Shown one piece after another: positions 38,439 through 46,812 of a stretch of 46,812 nt of DNA. Source of the DNA: Actinomycetota bacterium (GTDB lineage Bacteria; Actinomycetota; Actinomycetes; S36-B12; CAIYMF01); the NCBI GenBank assembly GCA_020161245.1, contig JAIUOK010000038.1:1-46812 (forward strand). The letters run 5' to 3'. The position numbers were made by a program, and so were the translations under genes. Every line of letters starts with the position of its first letter. The first letter of the stretch is position 1. A model generated the notes under the pieces. The model saw only the letters and a list, made by a program, of their open reading frames with translations. It was not told the origin of the DNA and ran no database searches.

Positions 38439-41204
38439 TCAGCCCTGGTCGGCGGGGAGTGCCGCGAGCAGGCCTTCCCGCAGGAAGGCCTCGTACTCGG
38501 CCAGCGGCAGCGGCCGGCTGTGCAGGAAGCCCTGCGAGTAGTCGCAGCCCATCCCGCGCAGCATGTCGAGCTGCTCGCGGGTCTCGACGCCCTCGCCGAC
38601 GGTGTGGAGGCCGAGCTCGCGCGCGAGCTGCACGACGACACGGGCGAGGGTGAACGACTCCTCGTTGCTGCCCATCCGCGACACGAACGCCCGGTCGATC
38701 TTCAGCCCGTCCACCGGCAGGCGCGCGAGGTACGACAGCGACGAGAACCCGGTGCCGAAGTCGTCGATGGACACCGACACCCCCATCGAGCGCAGAGCGC
38801 CCAGGATCTCCTGCGTGGGTCGGGAGGTGTCGGCCAGCGTCGACTCGGTGATCTCCAGCGCCAGGCGCGACGCCGGCAGCCCGGTGTCCTCGAGGACGCT
38901 GCGCACCGTGAACGGCAGCGACTGCTGCACCTGGTCGACGGCGACGTTCACCGCGACGTGCAACGGGCTGCCCACCGACTCCGAGAGCCGGGCAGTGTCG
39001 GCGCAGGCGCGGCGCAGCACCGCCTCGCCGATCTGCCCGATCAGGCCGAGCTCCTCGGCCAGGGGGATGAAGTCGCCCGGCGGCACCAGCGCGCCATGCT
39101 CGTCGCGCAGCCGCACCAGGGCCTCGGCCCCGGTCACCACGAGATCGGCGATGCGCACGACCGGCTGGTAGTGCACCTCGAGGCGGTCCTCGGCGATGGC
39201 GCGGCGCAGCTGGGCCTCGGCTCGGAGGCGGCGCTCGGTCTCGTCGCGCATGTCCTCGCGGTAGCCGACGAGGCGCGCGTTGCGCGAGGACCGCGACCGC
39301 GCCAGCGCGAGGTCGGCGGCCTCGGCATGCCACTGCGCCGAATCGCCGCGCATCGGGTCGGACACGACGTAGCCGGCGTGGAACTCCACCTCGATCTCGC
39401 GGCCGTCCGGCAGCAGCAGCCCCTTGAGCTCCTGGCGCAGCTGCTCGACCACCTCGACGACGACCCGCTCGCAGTCCTCTGCCATGACCAGGAGGGCGAA
39501 CGTGTCGCTCGCCATGCGGGCGGCCCCGTGCACCTCGTCGGGCAGCCGGTCGATGACGCCGGCGACACCGAGCAGGATCTGGTCGCCCACGGCGTGGCCG
39601 AGACCGTCGTTGAGGGCGGCGAAGCGCTCGAGGTCGAGGGCGACGACGCCCGCCCGGCGCCGCTCGTCCTGCTCGTCGAGGTGCTCGGCCGTCTCGGCGA
39701 GGAACGCCTCGCGGCTGAGCAGGCCGGTGAGCTCGTCGCGCCGTCGGCTGTTGGCCAGCTGCCGCGCCAGGCGCCGCGCATCGGACACGTCGCGGGCGGT
39801 CACGACGAAGCCGTCGAGCTCGACGTCGGCGACCGGGCGGATCACCGCCTCCATCTCCAGCTCGCCGCCGTCGCGCCCGCGGACCAGGAGGTCGTAGGGC
39901 CCGCTCTGCGACGGGTCGGCGGCCACCTGCGCGAGCAGCAGGGCCACGCCGGCGCGGTCGAGGTCGACGAGCACCTCCGACAGCGGCCAGGTGCCGTCCT
40001 CGCGCAGGGCCACGGCGGCGTCGCGCTCGAAGCGGGGGCTGCTGTAGAGCACCCGTCCGCCGGCGTCGACCACCAGCATGCCGTCGGCGGAGTCGCCCAC
40101 GAGAGCCTTGAACCAGCCCTCGCGCGTGCGGACCGCGAGCACCTCGGCGACGGCCGACTCCTGCACCCGCCGCAGCTCTGCTGCCGCCGCGAGCCGGGCG
40201 AGGAGCACCGCCGCGAGCAGTGCGAGCAGCAGCACCATCGACACGATCCCGACGGCGCCCTCGAGGCCGTAGTCGTCCGACGCCGCAGCCGAGATCACGA
40301 TGACGCCGGCCGGCACCACCATGACGATCGGAGTCGCGATCGACAGCCGCTCACGGGCCGCCCGCTGCCATGGCGTCTCGACCTCGACCGCCGGGCGCAG
40401 GGCCATGGCGACGAGCATCGACACGGCGACGACGTAGCCGAGGATCGACCAGGTGATGGCGCTGGAGTTGTCCGCCCCGGGGATGGTCTGCCCCAGAGCG
40501 TCCGACAGCACCTGGACCATGACTCCGCCGGCCAGCAGCAGCAGCTGCGGGAAGGGGAGCGAGCCGATGCGGCGGCTGATGGTGGCGATGACCAGCACCA
40601 CCGCCCCGAGGCCGAACATGACCGCCTGGTCGAGGTTCTCGAAGGCCCGGCCGCCCGGCGGGTACTGCCACAGCTGCGTGACGACCCAGCCCCACCACAG
40701 CACCGCGAACCCCAGGACGGCCACGACGGAGTCGAGCAGGGCAGTCCGCGCATCAGCGGCGCTCATCCGGCTCGGCCAGCAGATGCGCACCAGCGCCGTG
40801 CCGATCATCGGCACCGCGACGAGCAGCGGTACCTGCTCGACCCAGCCCTGCCACATCGCGGCGCTGGGCGCGGTGGCGATGTAGCCGACGGACTGGCCGC
40901 CCCACAGCACGGCGAGACCCACGGCCAGCAGCCGCATGTCCTTCTCGCGCGGGCGGTCGCGACGCGACCGGTCGACGAAGGCCAGGTAGGCCGCCGCCCC
41001 GGCGCACAGCGCGAACACGGCAGCCAGCACTCGCGGCAGCAGATGCGCGTGGCCGCCGTCGGCATGCTGCGTGATCCGGTCGTAGGCGTCGGCGGCGCAC
41101 GCGAGCGCCGCTGCGACGGCCGCGACCACGAGCAGGCGCCGCGACCGCACGACGACCACGCGCGCAGCAGGGCGCGTCGCCGCAGCGTCGGCAGGCGTGC
41201 TCAC
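38439..41204 (-). CDS. membrane c-di-GMP phosphodiesterase: PAS, degenerate GGDEF and intact EAL
   Basis: 921 aa. About nine to ten membrane helices (20-345) are followed by a PAS-like domain (about 360-470), a GGDEF fold (about 480-640) and an EAL domain (about 660-915). The cyclase signature GGDEF reads ASDTF (Asp567), so synthesis of c-di-GMP is unlikely. The EAL catalytic set looks complete: EAL at 694-696, EITES, IDDFGTGFSSL, LKIDRAFV and GEGVET. It should therefore hydrolyse c-di-GMP. GTG 41204 is preceded by TACGGT and 7 nt; a GTG at 41213 overlaps that hexamer. Confidence 0.88.
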   Translation of the reverse strand: MSTPADAAATRPAARVVVVRSRRLLVVAAVAAALACAADAYDRITQHADGGHAHLLPRVLAAVFALCAGAAAYLAFVDRSRRDRPREKDMRLLAVGLAVLWGGQSVGYIATAPSAAMWQGWVEQVPLLVAVPMIGTALVRICWPSRMSAADARTALLDSVVAVLGFAVLWWGWVVTQLWQYPPGGRAFENLDQAVMFGLGAVVLVIATISRRIGSLPFPQLLLLAGGVMVQVLSDALGQTIPGADNSSAITWSILGYVVAVSMLVAMALRPAVEVETPWQRAARERLSIATPIVMVVPAGVIVISAAASDDYGLEGAVGIVSMVLLLALLAAVLLARLAAAAELRRVQESAVAEVLAVRTREGWFKALVGDSADGMLVVDAGGRVLYSSPRFERDAAVALREDGTWPLSEVLVDLDRAGVALLLAQVAADPSQSGPYDLLVRGRDGGELEMEAVIRPVADVELDGFVVTARDVSDARRLARQLANSRRRDELTGLLSREAFLAETAEHLDEQDERRRAGVVALDLERFAALNDGLGHAVGDQILLGVAGVIDRLPDEVHGAARMASDTFALLVMAEDCERVVVEVVEQLRQELKGLLLPDGREIEVEFHAGYVVSDPMRGDSAQWHAEAADLALARSRSSRNARLVGYREDMRDETERRLRAEAQLRRAIAEDRLEVHYQPVVRIADLVVTGAEALVRLRDEHGALVPPGDFIPLAEELGLIGQIGEAVLRRACADTARLSESVGSPLHVAVNVAVDQVQQSLPFTVRSVLEDTGLPASRLALEITESTLADTSRPTQEILGALRSMGVSVSIDDFGTGFSSLSYLARLPVDGLKIDRAFVSRMGSNEESFTLARVVVQLARELGLHTVGEGVETREQLDMLRGMGCDYSQGFLHSRPLPLAEYEAFLREGLLAALPADQG

Positions 41205-41211
41205 GGGCGCC

Positions 41212-41217
41212 ACCGTA
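41212..41217 (-). promoter_or_regulatory. leaderless -10 element TACGGT (minus strand)
   Basis: 7 nt before GTG 41204 of the EAL protein gene. Confidence 0.6.
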
Positions 41218-41288
41218 CGGATACCGGCACCGTGACGCCCCCTCAGTCACCCCCGCGACCGGTCAGACCGGCCGCCCCCATGCCGCGC

Positions 41289-42116
41289 TCAGCCCACCTG
41301 GTACCGGCGCGGCACGAACGTCTGGCTGTCGAGCGGCGGCCGGACGTAGGCGCGGTGCTGCAGCGGCGGCAGCACGATGTCGTCGTGCTGGATGGGCTGG
41401 TAGGGCACCATCGAGAGCAGGTGGCTCATGATGTTGAGGCGCGCGGTCTTCTTGTCCTCGGCGTCCACCACGTACCAGGGGCTCTCCTTGGTATCGGTGT
41501 AGGCGAACATCTGGTCCTTGGCCTCGGCGTAGTCGACCCAGCGGGCCTGCGCCTCGAGATCCATCGGCGAGAGCTTCCAGCGGCGCGCCGGGTCGTCGAT
41601 GCGCGACTGGAACCTCTTGCGCTGCTCCTCGTCGGAGATCGACAGCCAGTACTTCACCAGGATGATCCCGTCGCGGAGCAGCGAGCGCTCGAGGATGGGG
41701 CAGGTCCGCATGAAGTACTCGTACTCCTCGTCGGTGCAGAACCCCATCACGCGCTCGACGCCGGCGCGGTTGTACCAGCTGCGGTCGAAGATGACGATCT
41801 CGCCGGCGGCGGGCAGCTCGGCGACGTAGCGCTGGAAGTACCACTGGGTGCGCTCGCGCTCGGTGGGCGCCGGCAGCGCCACCACGCGGCAGTAGCGCGG
41901 GTTCATCAGGTAGGTCATCCGCCGGATGACGCCGCCCTTGCCCGCAGTGTCGCGGCCCTCGAGGATCACGACGAGCCGCTTGCCGGCAGCCCGGATCCAC
42001 TCCTGCATGGCGACGAGCTCGCTCTGCAGGTGCTCGAGCTCGCGCTCGTACTCCTTCTTCGAGAGGTGGATCGTCCCCTCGGCGTCAGCCCGGTCGTCGT
42101 GGTGCTTCTTGGTCAC
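41289..42116 (-). CDS. ppk2: polyphosphate kinase 2 (PPK2) family protein
   Basis: 275 aa, single PPK2 domain. Walker A GRDTAGKGG (54-62), Walker B FDRSWYNRAGVE, lid region with Arg-rich KRFQSRIDDP, and the family segment VKYWLSISDEEQ. The enzyme uses polyphosphate to phosphorylate nucleoside diphosphates or monophosphates, or runs in reverse. The length and single domain fit class I (NDP-acting), which is an inference. GTG 42116 has TAGGTT 6 nt upstream. It may connect to the polyphosphate-glucokinase-like gene at 17.7-18.4 kb. Confidence 0.9.
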   Translation of the reverse strand: MTKKHHDDRADAEGTIHLSKKEYERELEHLQSELVAMQEWIRAAGKRLVVILEGRDTAGKGGVIRRMTYLMNPRYCRVVALPAPTERERTQWYFQRYVAELPAAGEIVIFDRSWYNRAGVERVMGFCTDEEYEYFMRTCPILERSLLRDGIILVKYWLSISDEEQRKRFQSRIDDPARRWKLSPMDLEAQARWVDYAEAKDQMFAYTDTKESPWYVVDAEDKKTARLNIMSHLLSMVPYQPIQHDDIVLPPLQHRAYVRPPLDSQTFVPRRYQVG

Positions 42117-42122
42117 GGCGCG

Positions 42123-42128
42123 AACCTA
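42123..42128 (-). promoter_or_regulatory. leaderless -10 element TAGGTT (minus strand)
   Basis: 6 nt before GTG 42116 of ppk2. Confidence 0.6.
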
Positions 42129-42136
42129 GCGCCCGA

Positions 42137-42547
42137 TCACACGGGATGTACGGCGACCGGCTCGTCGTCCGGCGTCCCGATCTCCAACGGCCGGTACGTG
42201 TAGAAGAACTCCACGCCGTCGGGGCCCACCTCGTCCACCGCATGGGGGACGCCCGGCGGGACGTACACGTAGGAGCCCGCGTCGACGCGGCGTCCGAGCA
42301 TCACGCAGCTGCCCTTGGTGATGAGCATGTGGTGGTGCGCGCCGTGGTGGGTGTGCTCCGGCTTGGAGCCGCCGGCCTCGACCCGGATGAGCCCGATGAC
42401 GTTGTCGTGGTGCTGCCACAGCACCTTGTGCGTCGCGCCGTCGATCCCGCGCAGCTCCTCCCACGGCATGGCCTCGAGCGCCTCTGCCGTGCGGACCACC
42501 ACCCGGCCGAGGTCGTCGCGCTGCTGGTCGACCGGTGACGGGCTCAT
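42137..42547 (-). CDS. cupin-domain protein
   Basis: 136 aa, single cupin barrel. Motif 1 includes KPEHTHHGAHHHMLITKG, with an unusually dense set of His residues for metal binding. Motif 2 is seen in VYVPPGVPHAVDEVG. No substrate can be assigned. RBS GGGGAGG precedes ATG 42547. TAGGTT on the minus strand near 42606-42611 could be its -10, giving a leader of about 50 nt. Confidence 0.75.
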   Translation of the reverse strand: MSPSPVDQQRDDLGRVVVRTAEALEAMPWEELRGIDGATHKVLWQHHDNVIGLIRVEAGGSKPEHTHHGAHHHMLITKGSCVMLGRRVDAGSYVYVPPGVPHAVDEVGPDGVEFFYTYRPLEIGTPDDEPVAVHPV

Positions 42548-42684
42548 GAGGGCCTCCCCTGACGTGCGCTGACCGGGGGCCCGCCCCGGGCCTCCGCCTG
42601 CTCCCGAACCTAGCCGCGTTCGACGCGCGATGCCGGGGTTGCGGCGCGGCTCACACGTCCGTAGGAGCGCAGCCGGACGCCGCT

Positions 42685-42690
42685 TACCCT
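42685..42690 (+). promoter_or_regulatory. leaderless -10 element TACCCT
   Basis: 6 nt before GTG 42697 of the subtilase gene. Confidence 0.6.
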
Positions 42691-42696
42691 GGTGCG

Positions 42697-45600
42697 GTGC
42701 CCCTGCGCCGCCACGTGCCCCTGACCGCGGCGGCCGCCGCCTGCACCGCGCTCGTGGCCGGCCTGCTCGCCGTCCCGCCGTCGTCGGCCGCCTCGCCCTC
42801 GTCGTCGCCGTCCGCCGGGCTCGCCGGCCGCACCGGTCCTGCGCCCGCGGCCGCCGGGCGCACCGCGGCGACAGCCCCCGCCCGGCCCGACCGCCCGGTG
42901 TCGCGGCTCGTCGTCCGGATGGCCGACGGCGGCCGCCTGACGCCGTCCGTGGCAGCCGCGGCGGCTCGCACCCTCGGGGTGGACGCCGCAGCCTCCGTGC
43001 GCCGCACCGCCGGCGGCGCCGTCGTCGTCGCCCTGTCCGAGCCCGTGGCGCTGGCCGACGCCGAGGCGGCCGCAGCCCGGATCGCCGCGCGGGCCGACGT
43101 CGCGTGGGCCCAGCCGGACCGCTGGGTCTACCCGGCGGCCACCTACACCGAGCCCGACCCCACCGCCTACCCGCAGTGGAGCATCTCCGACGACTCCGGC
43201 TACGGGGTGCGGCCCGAGGGCGTCTGGCAGGCGACGCAGGGCTCCGCCGACGTCGTCGTCGCCGTGATCGACACCGGCATCACCTCGCACCCCGAGCTGA
43301 CCGGGCGCACGGTCACGGGCTACGACTTCGTCTCCCTCGACGAGCTCTTCCCGTTCCAGGGCCTCAACCGCCAGCCGCTCACCGCCAACGACGGCGGCGG
43401 CCGCGACTCGGACCCGAGCGACCCGGGCACGTGGATCACCGAGGCCGAGTCGACGCAGCCCGGCTTCTTCAAGACCTGCCCGGCGCAGGACAGCACGTGG
43501 CACGGCACGCACGTCGCCGGGATCATCGCCGCCGATCAGGGCGGCACCGGCATGACGGGCATCGCGCCGGGCGTGCGCATCCAGCCGGTCCGCGCGATCG
43601 GCCGCTGCGCGGGCTCCGAGAGCGACATCGCCGACGCCATCGTGTGGGCCTCGGGCGGCACCGTCGCGGGCGTCCCCGCCAACGCCACCCCGGCCGACGT
43701 CATCAACCTCTCGCTCGGCGGCGACGGCGCCTGCCTGCCGCTGCTGCAGAGCGCGATCACGTCGGCGCGCAGCCGCGGCTCCGTCGTCGTGGCGGCGGCC
43801 GGCAACGACAACCGCTCGGTCGACCCTGGGAACGGCAGCCCGGGCACCTACCCCGCGGACTGCTCGGGCGTGGTCAGCGTCGCCGCCACCGGGCGCACGG
43901 GCGACCTCGGCACCTACTCGGCGCCGGACGAGCCCTACTCCAACTACGGGCTGACCGAGGGCGCGATCACGCTCTCGGCGCCCGGCGGCGATGCGACGTC
44001 GTCGTCGGCGGGCATCTGGTCGACCGTGAACTCGGGCGCCCGACGGCCGGTCGCATCGGCCTACGCGTCCTACGTCGGCACATCGATGGCCGCAGCGCAC
44101 GTGAGCGCCGCCGCCGCGCTGCTGCGATCCCAGGGCGTCGACCCCGCCCTCGACTCCCTGTCCGGCACCGCGCTGTCGGACGCCGTCGCGTCCGCTGTCT
44201 CCTCGCTCGTGGGGCCGTTCCCCGGCTCGAGCTCCTGCTCGGGCACCGCGCGCTGCGGCGCCGGCATCCTCGACCTGCGCCGCGCTCCCCCGCAGCAGGT
44301 CGTCGCCGAGCCGGGGACGGGCGCCGCGAGGGTGTCGTGGGTGCCGGTCGACGAGGGTCTCGCGACGTCGTACGACATCCTGCGCTCCACGGAGGGCGGG
44401 GCGTTCGCCACGGTCGGCTCCGCCGCCGCCGGCAGCACCTCGTTCACCGACGCCGGCGCTGCCGACGGCACCTCCTACGCCTACGCGGTGCGTGCCGTGA
44501 TCGACGGCGCCGCCGGCCCGGCCTCGTCCGCCAGCGACGCCGTGACGCCGTCGGCGTCGCCGGCTCCGGGCGCACCAGGCGACGTCGCCGCCGGCGCTCT
44601 CGACGGCAGCACCGTCGAGCGGTTCCGAGTCACGTGGGGCGCGCCCCTGTCGGGCGCCGCCCCCACGGGCTACGTCGTGCAGTACCGCCGCTCGGGCACG
44701 GCCGACTGGGTGTGCGCCACGGCCTCGTGCGCGCCGGTCGACGCGACCGCGCTCGACGTCGCTCCCTGGCCGTCGTCCCTGGCCGCCGGCACCTACCAGG
44801 TGCGGGTGCGTGCCGTGGCCGGCGCCATCGACGGCGTGTGGAGCCGTCCCGCCCGCGTCGACGTCGCGGCGCTGCGCCAGTCGGCGTCGCTCTCGGGCCC
44901 GGTGCTGCGGCCCCGCGCCGACGGCTACCAGGACACCGCGTCGGTGCGTCTCTCGTCGAACCTGCCCGCCGCTGCCGAGCTACGCATCAGCAAGGTCGGC
45001 GGGCCGCTCCTGCGGACGCTGAGCTCAGCCGCAGCGACGTCGCACACGCTCGTGTGGAACGGTCGCAACGCCTCCAACGCGGTGGTGCCCTACGGCGACT
45101 ACCGCGCCGATGCGTGGATCGAGGGCCGTGACGGCCTGGCGCGCATCGCGACCTACACCGTGAAGGTGCGCGACGAGCAGGTGTCGGCGCCCGCCGTCTC
45201 GTTGTCGGGCCCCATCGCCTACTGGTACCCCGACGGCTACCAGGACACGATCACGATCTCCTCGCCTACCAACGCGCTCGCGACGCAGACCTGGCGCCTG
45301 ACCAACAGCACCGGCTCGTTCACCTACCGCTCGTGGTCGTTCGCGAGATCGGCGAAGGCGACGGCGGTCTTCGACGGCAAGTCCGGCTCGGGTGCCCGGC
45401 TGAGCGGCGGCTGGTACTACCTGCGCGTCACCGCCAAGGGCGCCACCGGCACCTCGCGCACGACGGTCGTGCGGGTCGGGGTCTCGCGCAAGAAGCTCGT
45501 CGCGAAGCCGTTCAGCATCGCGGTGTGGCCGGGCTCGACGTCGCGCACCGGCCTCAACGGCGGAACGCCCGAGCTGGTCAACCGCACCTACGACGGCGTC

Positions 45601-46017
45601 ACCCACGGCGAGCTGATCGTGCGCGGCGGCTTCAACGCCGCGACGGCGTCCGGCTCCTACGACGTCGTCGCCCTCAGCACGGCGATCCCGGCCTCGGTGA
45701 AGCCCGCCACCGGCGTCTCGGTGCGCACCTGCGTGCGCCGCTCGCCGCCCGGCAGCAACGTCCTGGTCCACGGCTACATGGCGTCGTCGTCGACCTATGC
45801 GGGCTGGTTCGCCAAGCTGCTCGACGAGCCGGCTGAGGGCGACCTCGTCGTGGCTGCCGGCACGATCGTGTGCCAGAAGCCGCTGCTCGCCACACCGGCG
45901 GCGTCCGTCGCCGGCAACCGGGTGCGCTGGTCGCTGTTCAACCTCGCCCCGAGCAGCACGTCGTTCGTGCCCGTCTACCGCTTCCAGATCTCCGGCACGG
46001 TCTACGTCCTGTCGTGA
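42697..46017 (+). CDS. secreted S8 subtilase with fibronectin III and FlgD-like C-terminal modules
   Basis: 1106 aa. Signal peptide about 1-30 (Arg-rich start, Ala-rich core). A propeptide precedes the S8 domain, whose triad is Asp192 (VIDTGI), His269 (HGTHVAG) and Ser463 (GTSMAA). A long insert between Asp and His, rich in Gly/Asp, is typical of extracellular bacterial subtilases. After about 530 come two fibronectin III-like domains (about 545-625 and 630-730). Two related modules follow, each opening with DGYQDT and containing a FlgD-like WNGRNASNAVVPYGDY or equivalent. The C-terminal ~150 residues are unassigned. No LPXTG or membrane anchor is seen, so it is probably released. Confidence 0.88.
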   Translation: MPLRRHVPLTAAAAACTALVAGLLAVPPSSAASPSSSPSAGLAGRTGPAPAAAGRTAATAPARPDRPVSRLVVRMADGGRLTPSVAAAAARTLGVDAAASVRRTAGGAVVVALSEPVALADAEAAAARIAARADVAWAQPDRWVYPAATYTEPDPTAYPQWSISDDSGYGVRPEGVWQATQGSADVVVAVIDTGITSHPELTGRTVTGYDFVSLDELFPFQGLNRQPLTANDGGGRDSDPSDPGTWITEAESTQPGFFKTCPAQDSTWHGTHVAGIIAADQGGTGMTGIAPGVRIQPVRAIGRCAGSESDIADAIVWASGGTVAGVPANATPADVINLSLGGDGACLPLLQSAITSARSRGSVVVAAAGNDNRSVDPGNGSPGTYPADCSGVVSVAATGRTGDLGTYSAPDEPYSNYGLTEGAITLSAPGGDATSSSAGIWSTVNSGARRPVASAYASYVGTSMAAAHVSAAAALLRSQGVDPALDSLSGTALSDAVASAVSSLVGPFPGSSSCSGTARCGAGILDLRRAPPQQVVAEPGTGAARVSWVPVDEGLATSYDILRSTEGGAFATVGSAAAGSTSFTDAGAADGTSYAYAVRAVIDGAAGPASSASDAVTPSASPAPGAPGDVAAGALDGSTVERFRVTWGAPLSGAAPTGYVVQYRRSGTADWVCATASCAPVDATALDVAPWPSSLAAGTYQVRVRAVAGAIDGVWSRPARVDVAALRQSASLSGPVLRPRADGYQDTASVRLSSNLPAAAELRISKVGGPLLRTLSSAAATSHTLVWNGRNASNAVVPYGDYRADAWIEGRDGLARIATYTVKVRDEQVSAPAVSLSGPIAYWYPDGYQDTITISSPTNALATQTWRLTNSTGSFTYRSWSFARSAKATAVFDGKSGSGARLSGGWYYLRVTAKGATGTSRTTVVRVGVSRKKLVAKPFSIAVWPGSTSRTGLNGGTPELVNRTYDGVTHGELIVRGGFNAATASGSYDVVALSTAIPASVKPATGVSVRTCVRRSPPGSNVLVHGYMASSSTYAGWFAKLLDEPAEGDLVVAAGTIVCQKPLLATPAASVAGNRVRWSLFNLAPSSTSFVPVYRFQISGTVYVLS

Positions 46018-46637
46018 CCCGCCCCACGCCCGTGCTCGTCGCCGACCTCGCCGCGCGGATCCTGGCCGCGCCGCCGTCGGCCGGGCCCGTGCGCCTCGTC
46101 TGCATCGACGGCCCGTCCGGTGCCGGGAAGTCCACGCTGGCACGGGATCTCGTCGGTGCGCTCGCAGCATCGCCGTCTTGGGTTGCGCTCCACGGCGACG
46201 CTTCGGGCCCGCCCATGGTGCACGGCGACGACGTCTACGAAGGCTGGGACGTCGTGGCCGGCACAGCTGGCCCGGTCGAGGCGTTCACCGCGCTCGGCGA
46301 GCGGCTCGTCGTGTCGCTCGTCGACCCGTGGCTGCGCGGCGACGCCGGCTCAGTCGACGTCTGGGCCTGGGTGTCGTCGCGCTGGGCCGGCAACCGCGCC
46401 GTGCCCGCCACCCCCGTCGTCCTGCTCGAGGGAGTCGGCCTCGCCGGGCCGTCGCTGCGGCCGCATGCGGCGCTCACGATCTGGATCGACGCCGATCCCG
46501 CCCTCCGCGCCGAGCGCGTCGATGCCCGCGACGGCCTCGACGTCGCGGCCCACATGCCCCGTTGGCGCGCCTGGGAGTCCGCCTGGCACACCCACGACGC
46601 CACGGCGTCGCACTGCGACGTCGCGCTCCGCACGTGA
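46014..46637 (+). CDS. uridine-kinase-like P-loop NTPase
   Basis: 207 aa. Walker A GPSGAGKST near residue 35, a Walker-B-like VVLLEGVGLAGP and an Arg-containing lid (ADPALRAERVDARDG) match small nucleoside-kinase-like proteins of actinomycetes. Substrate unknown. The GTG at 46014 overlaps the stop of the subtilase gene (GTGA), so it is probably translated by coupling; no separate -10 of the TAnnnT type is present. Confidence 0.72.
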   Translation: MTRPTPVLVADLAARILAAPPSAGPVRLVCIDGPSGAGKSTLARDLVGALAASPSWVALHGDASGPPMVHGDDVYEGWDVVAGTAGPVEAFTALGERLVVSLVDPWLRGDAGSVDVWAWVSSRWAGNRAVPATPVVLLEGVGLAGPSLRPHAALTIWIDADPALRAERVDARDGLDVAAHMPRWRAWESAWHTHDATASHCDVALRT

Positions 46638-46679
46638 CCGGAATCCGCCGCCCAGCGGGGTCCCACCAGACGACGCTCC

Positions 46680-46694
46680 GCGCGGCATCCGCGC
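46680..46694. terminator. weak hairpin after the P-loop gene
   Basis: GCGCGG and CCGCGC arms with loop CAT, 43 nt past the stop. It is a possible terminator. Confidence 0.25.
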
Positions 46695-46761
46695 CGCGGT
46701 GGCGATCTGCACTGGGCGAAACCGGCTCGGCGTGGGTGATCGCGACGGGCATGCTCGGCGC

Positions 46762-46812
46762 ATGGGGTCCTCGGAGTTCGAGTTGACGCTGGGACGTCCT
46801 CGACGTCGCCGG
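46762..46812 (+). CDS. possible start of a gene running off the window
   Basis: ATG 46762 opens a frame (MGSSEFELTLG...) that stays open to the end of the window. A CATGCT hexamer 6 nt upstream resembles a weak leaderless -10. Only 17 codons are visible, so this is tentative and no function can be given. Confidence 0.25.
   Translation, partial: MGSSEFELTLGRPRRRR

Noticed and set aside
41205..41213. GTG at 41213 as the start of the EAL protein
   Set aside because: It overlaps the -10 hexamer that fits the GTG at 41204.

Overview
The window is chromosomal DNA of a very high-GC actinomycete (Actinomycetota). The evidence is the third-position G/C bias, GTG starts, a mycobacterial Sdh1-type succinate dehydrogenase operon, DUF1015/DUF2252/DUF6584/DUF3037 proteins, a CopC plus CopD-CtaG copper/oxidase-assembly locus, and a clear actinobacterial leaderless-promoter signature: a TAnnnT hexamer 6-7 nt before the start codon at 13 genes. 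I would guess Kineosporiales, Frankiales or Propionibacteriales, but the sequence does not settle the genus. I see no rRNA, tRNA, CRISPR array, insertion sequence or prophage. About 40 genes are packed tightly, many with 4-nt ATGA/GTGA overlaps.

Layout. 0.2-3.7 kb: a dimethylglycine/sarcosine dehydrogenase-like flavoprotein and a DUF2804 protein. 3.8-6.0 kb: a YjjI-type glycyl radical enzyme and its YjjW-type activase. 6.0-8.3 kb: a 46-aa membrane protein, an SRPBCC protein with its ArsR-like repressor, and a DUF6584 protein. 8.5-12.0 kb: the sdh operon (anchor, flavoprotein, Fe-S subunit) ending in a strong hairpin. 12.4-18.4 kb: an M20 peptidase, DUF1015, a YhhN-like lysoplasmalogenase, DUF1801, DUF2252 and a ROK/polyphosphate-glucokinase-like kinase. 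18.5-22.4 kb: AlkB behind a near-perfect LexA box, a DHA2 exporter, and a HipA-like kinase/DUF3037/small membrane protein cluster. 22.4-25.8 kb: the copper/oxidase assembly operon.

25.9-31.7 kb is the most interesting block. It holds an OmpR-type response regulator, an H-NOX haem sensor, an HNOBA-PAS-PAS histidine kinase with a degenerate receiver, a GAF hybrid kinase with an intact receiver and, converging on them with a 28-bp overlap, a stand-alone Hpt protein. Together these are all the parts of a multistep phosphorelay, predicted to respond to nitric oxide.

32-46.8 kb: an AI-2E-type permease, an acetyl-CoA hydrolase/CoA-transferase, an ABM monooxygenase, an Lrp/AsnC regulator divergent from a 977-aa kinase/M23-like/class III aminotransferase fusion, a membrane EAL protein with a dead GGDEF domain, PPK2, a cupin, a secreted subtilase with two FlgD-like modules, and a uridine-kinase-like P-loop protein.

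The window reads as core and niche-adaptive metabolism (respiration, methylated amines, polyphosphate, low-oxygen/NO sensing) rather than a mobile island. Start codons were chosen by combining Shine-Dalgarno sites, the leaderless -10 pattern and family length. All family names come from reading the translated sequence and from memory of the families; no searches were run.
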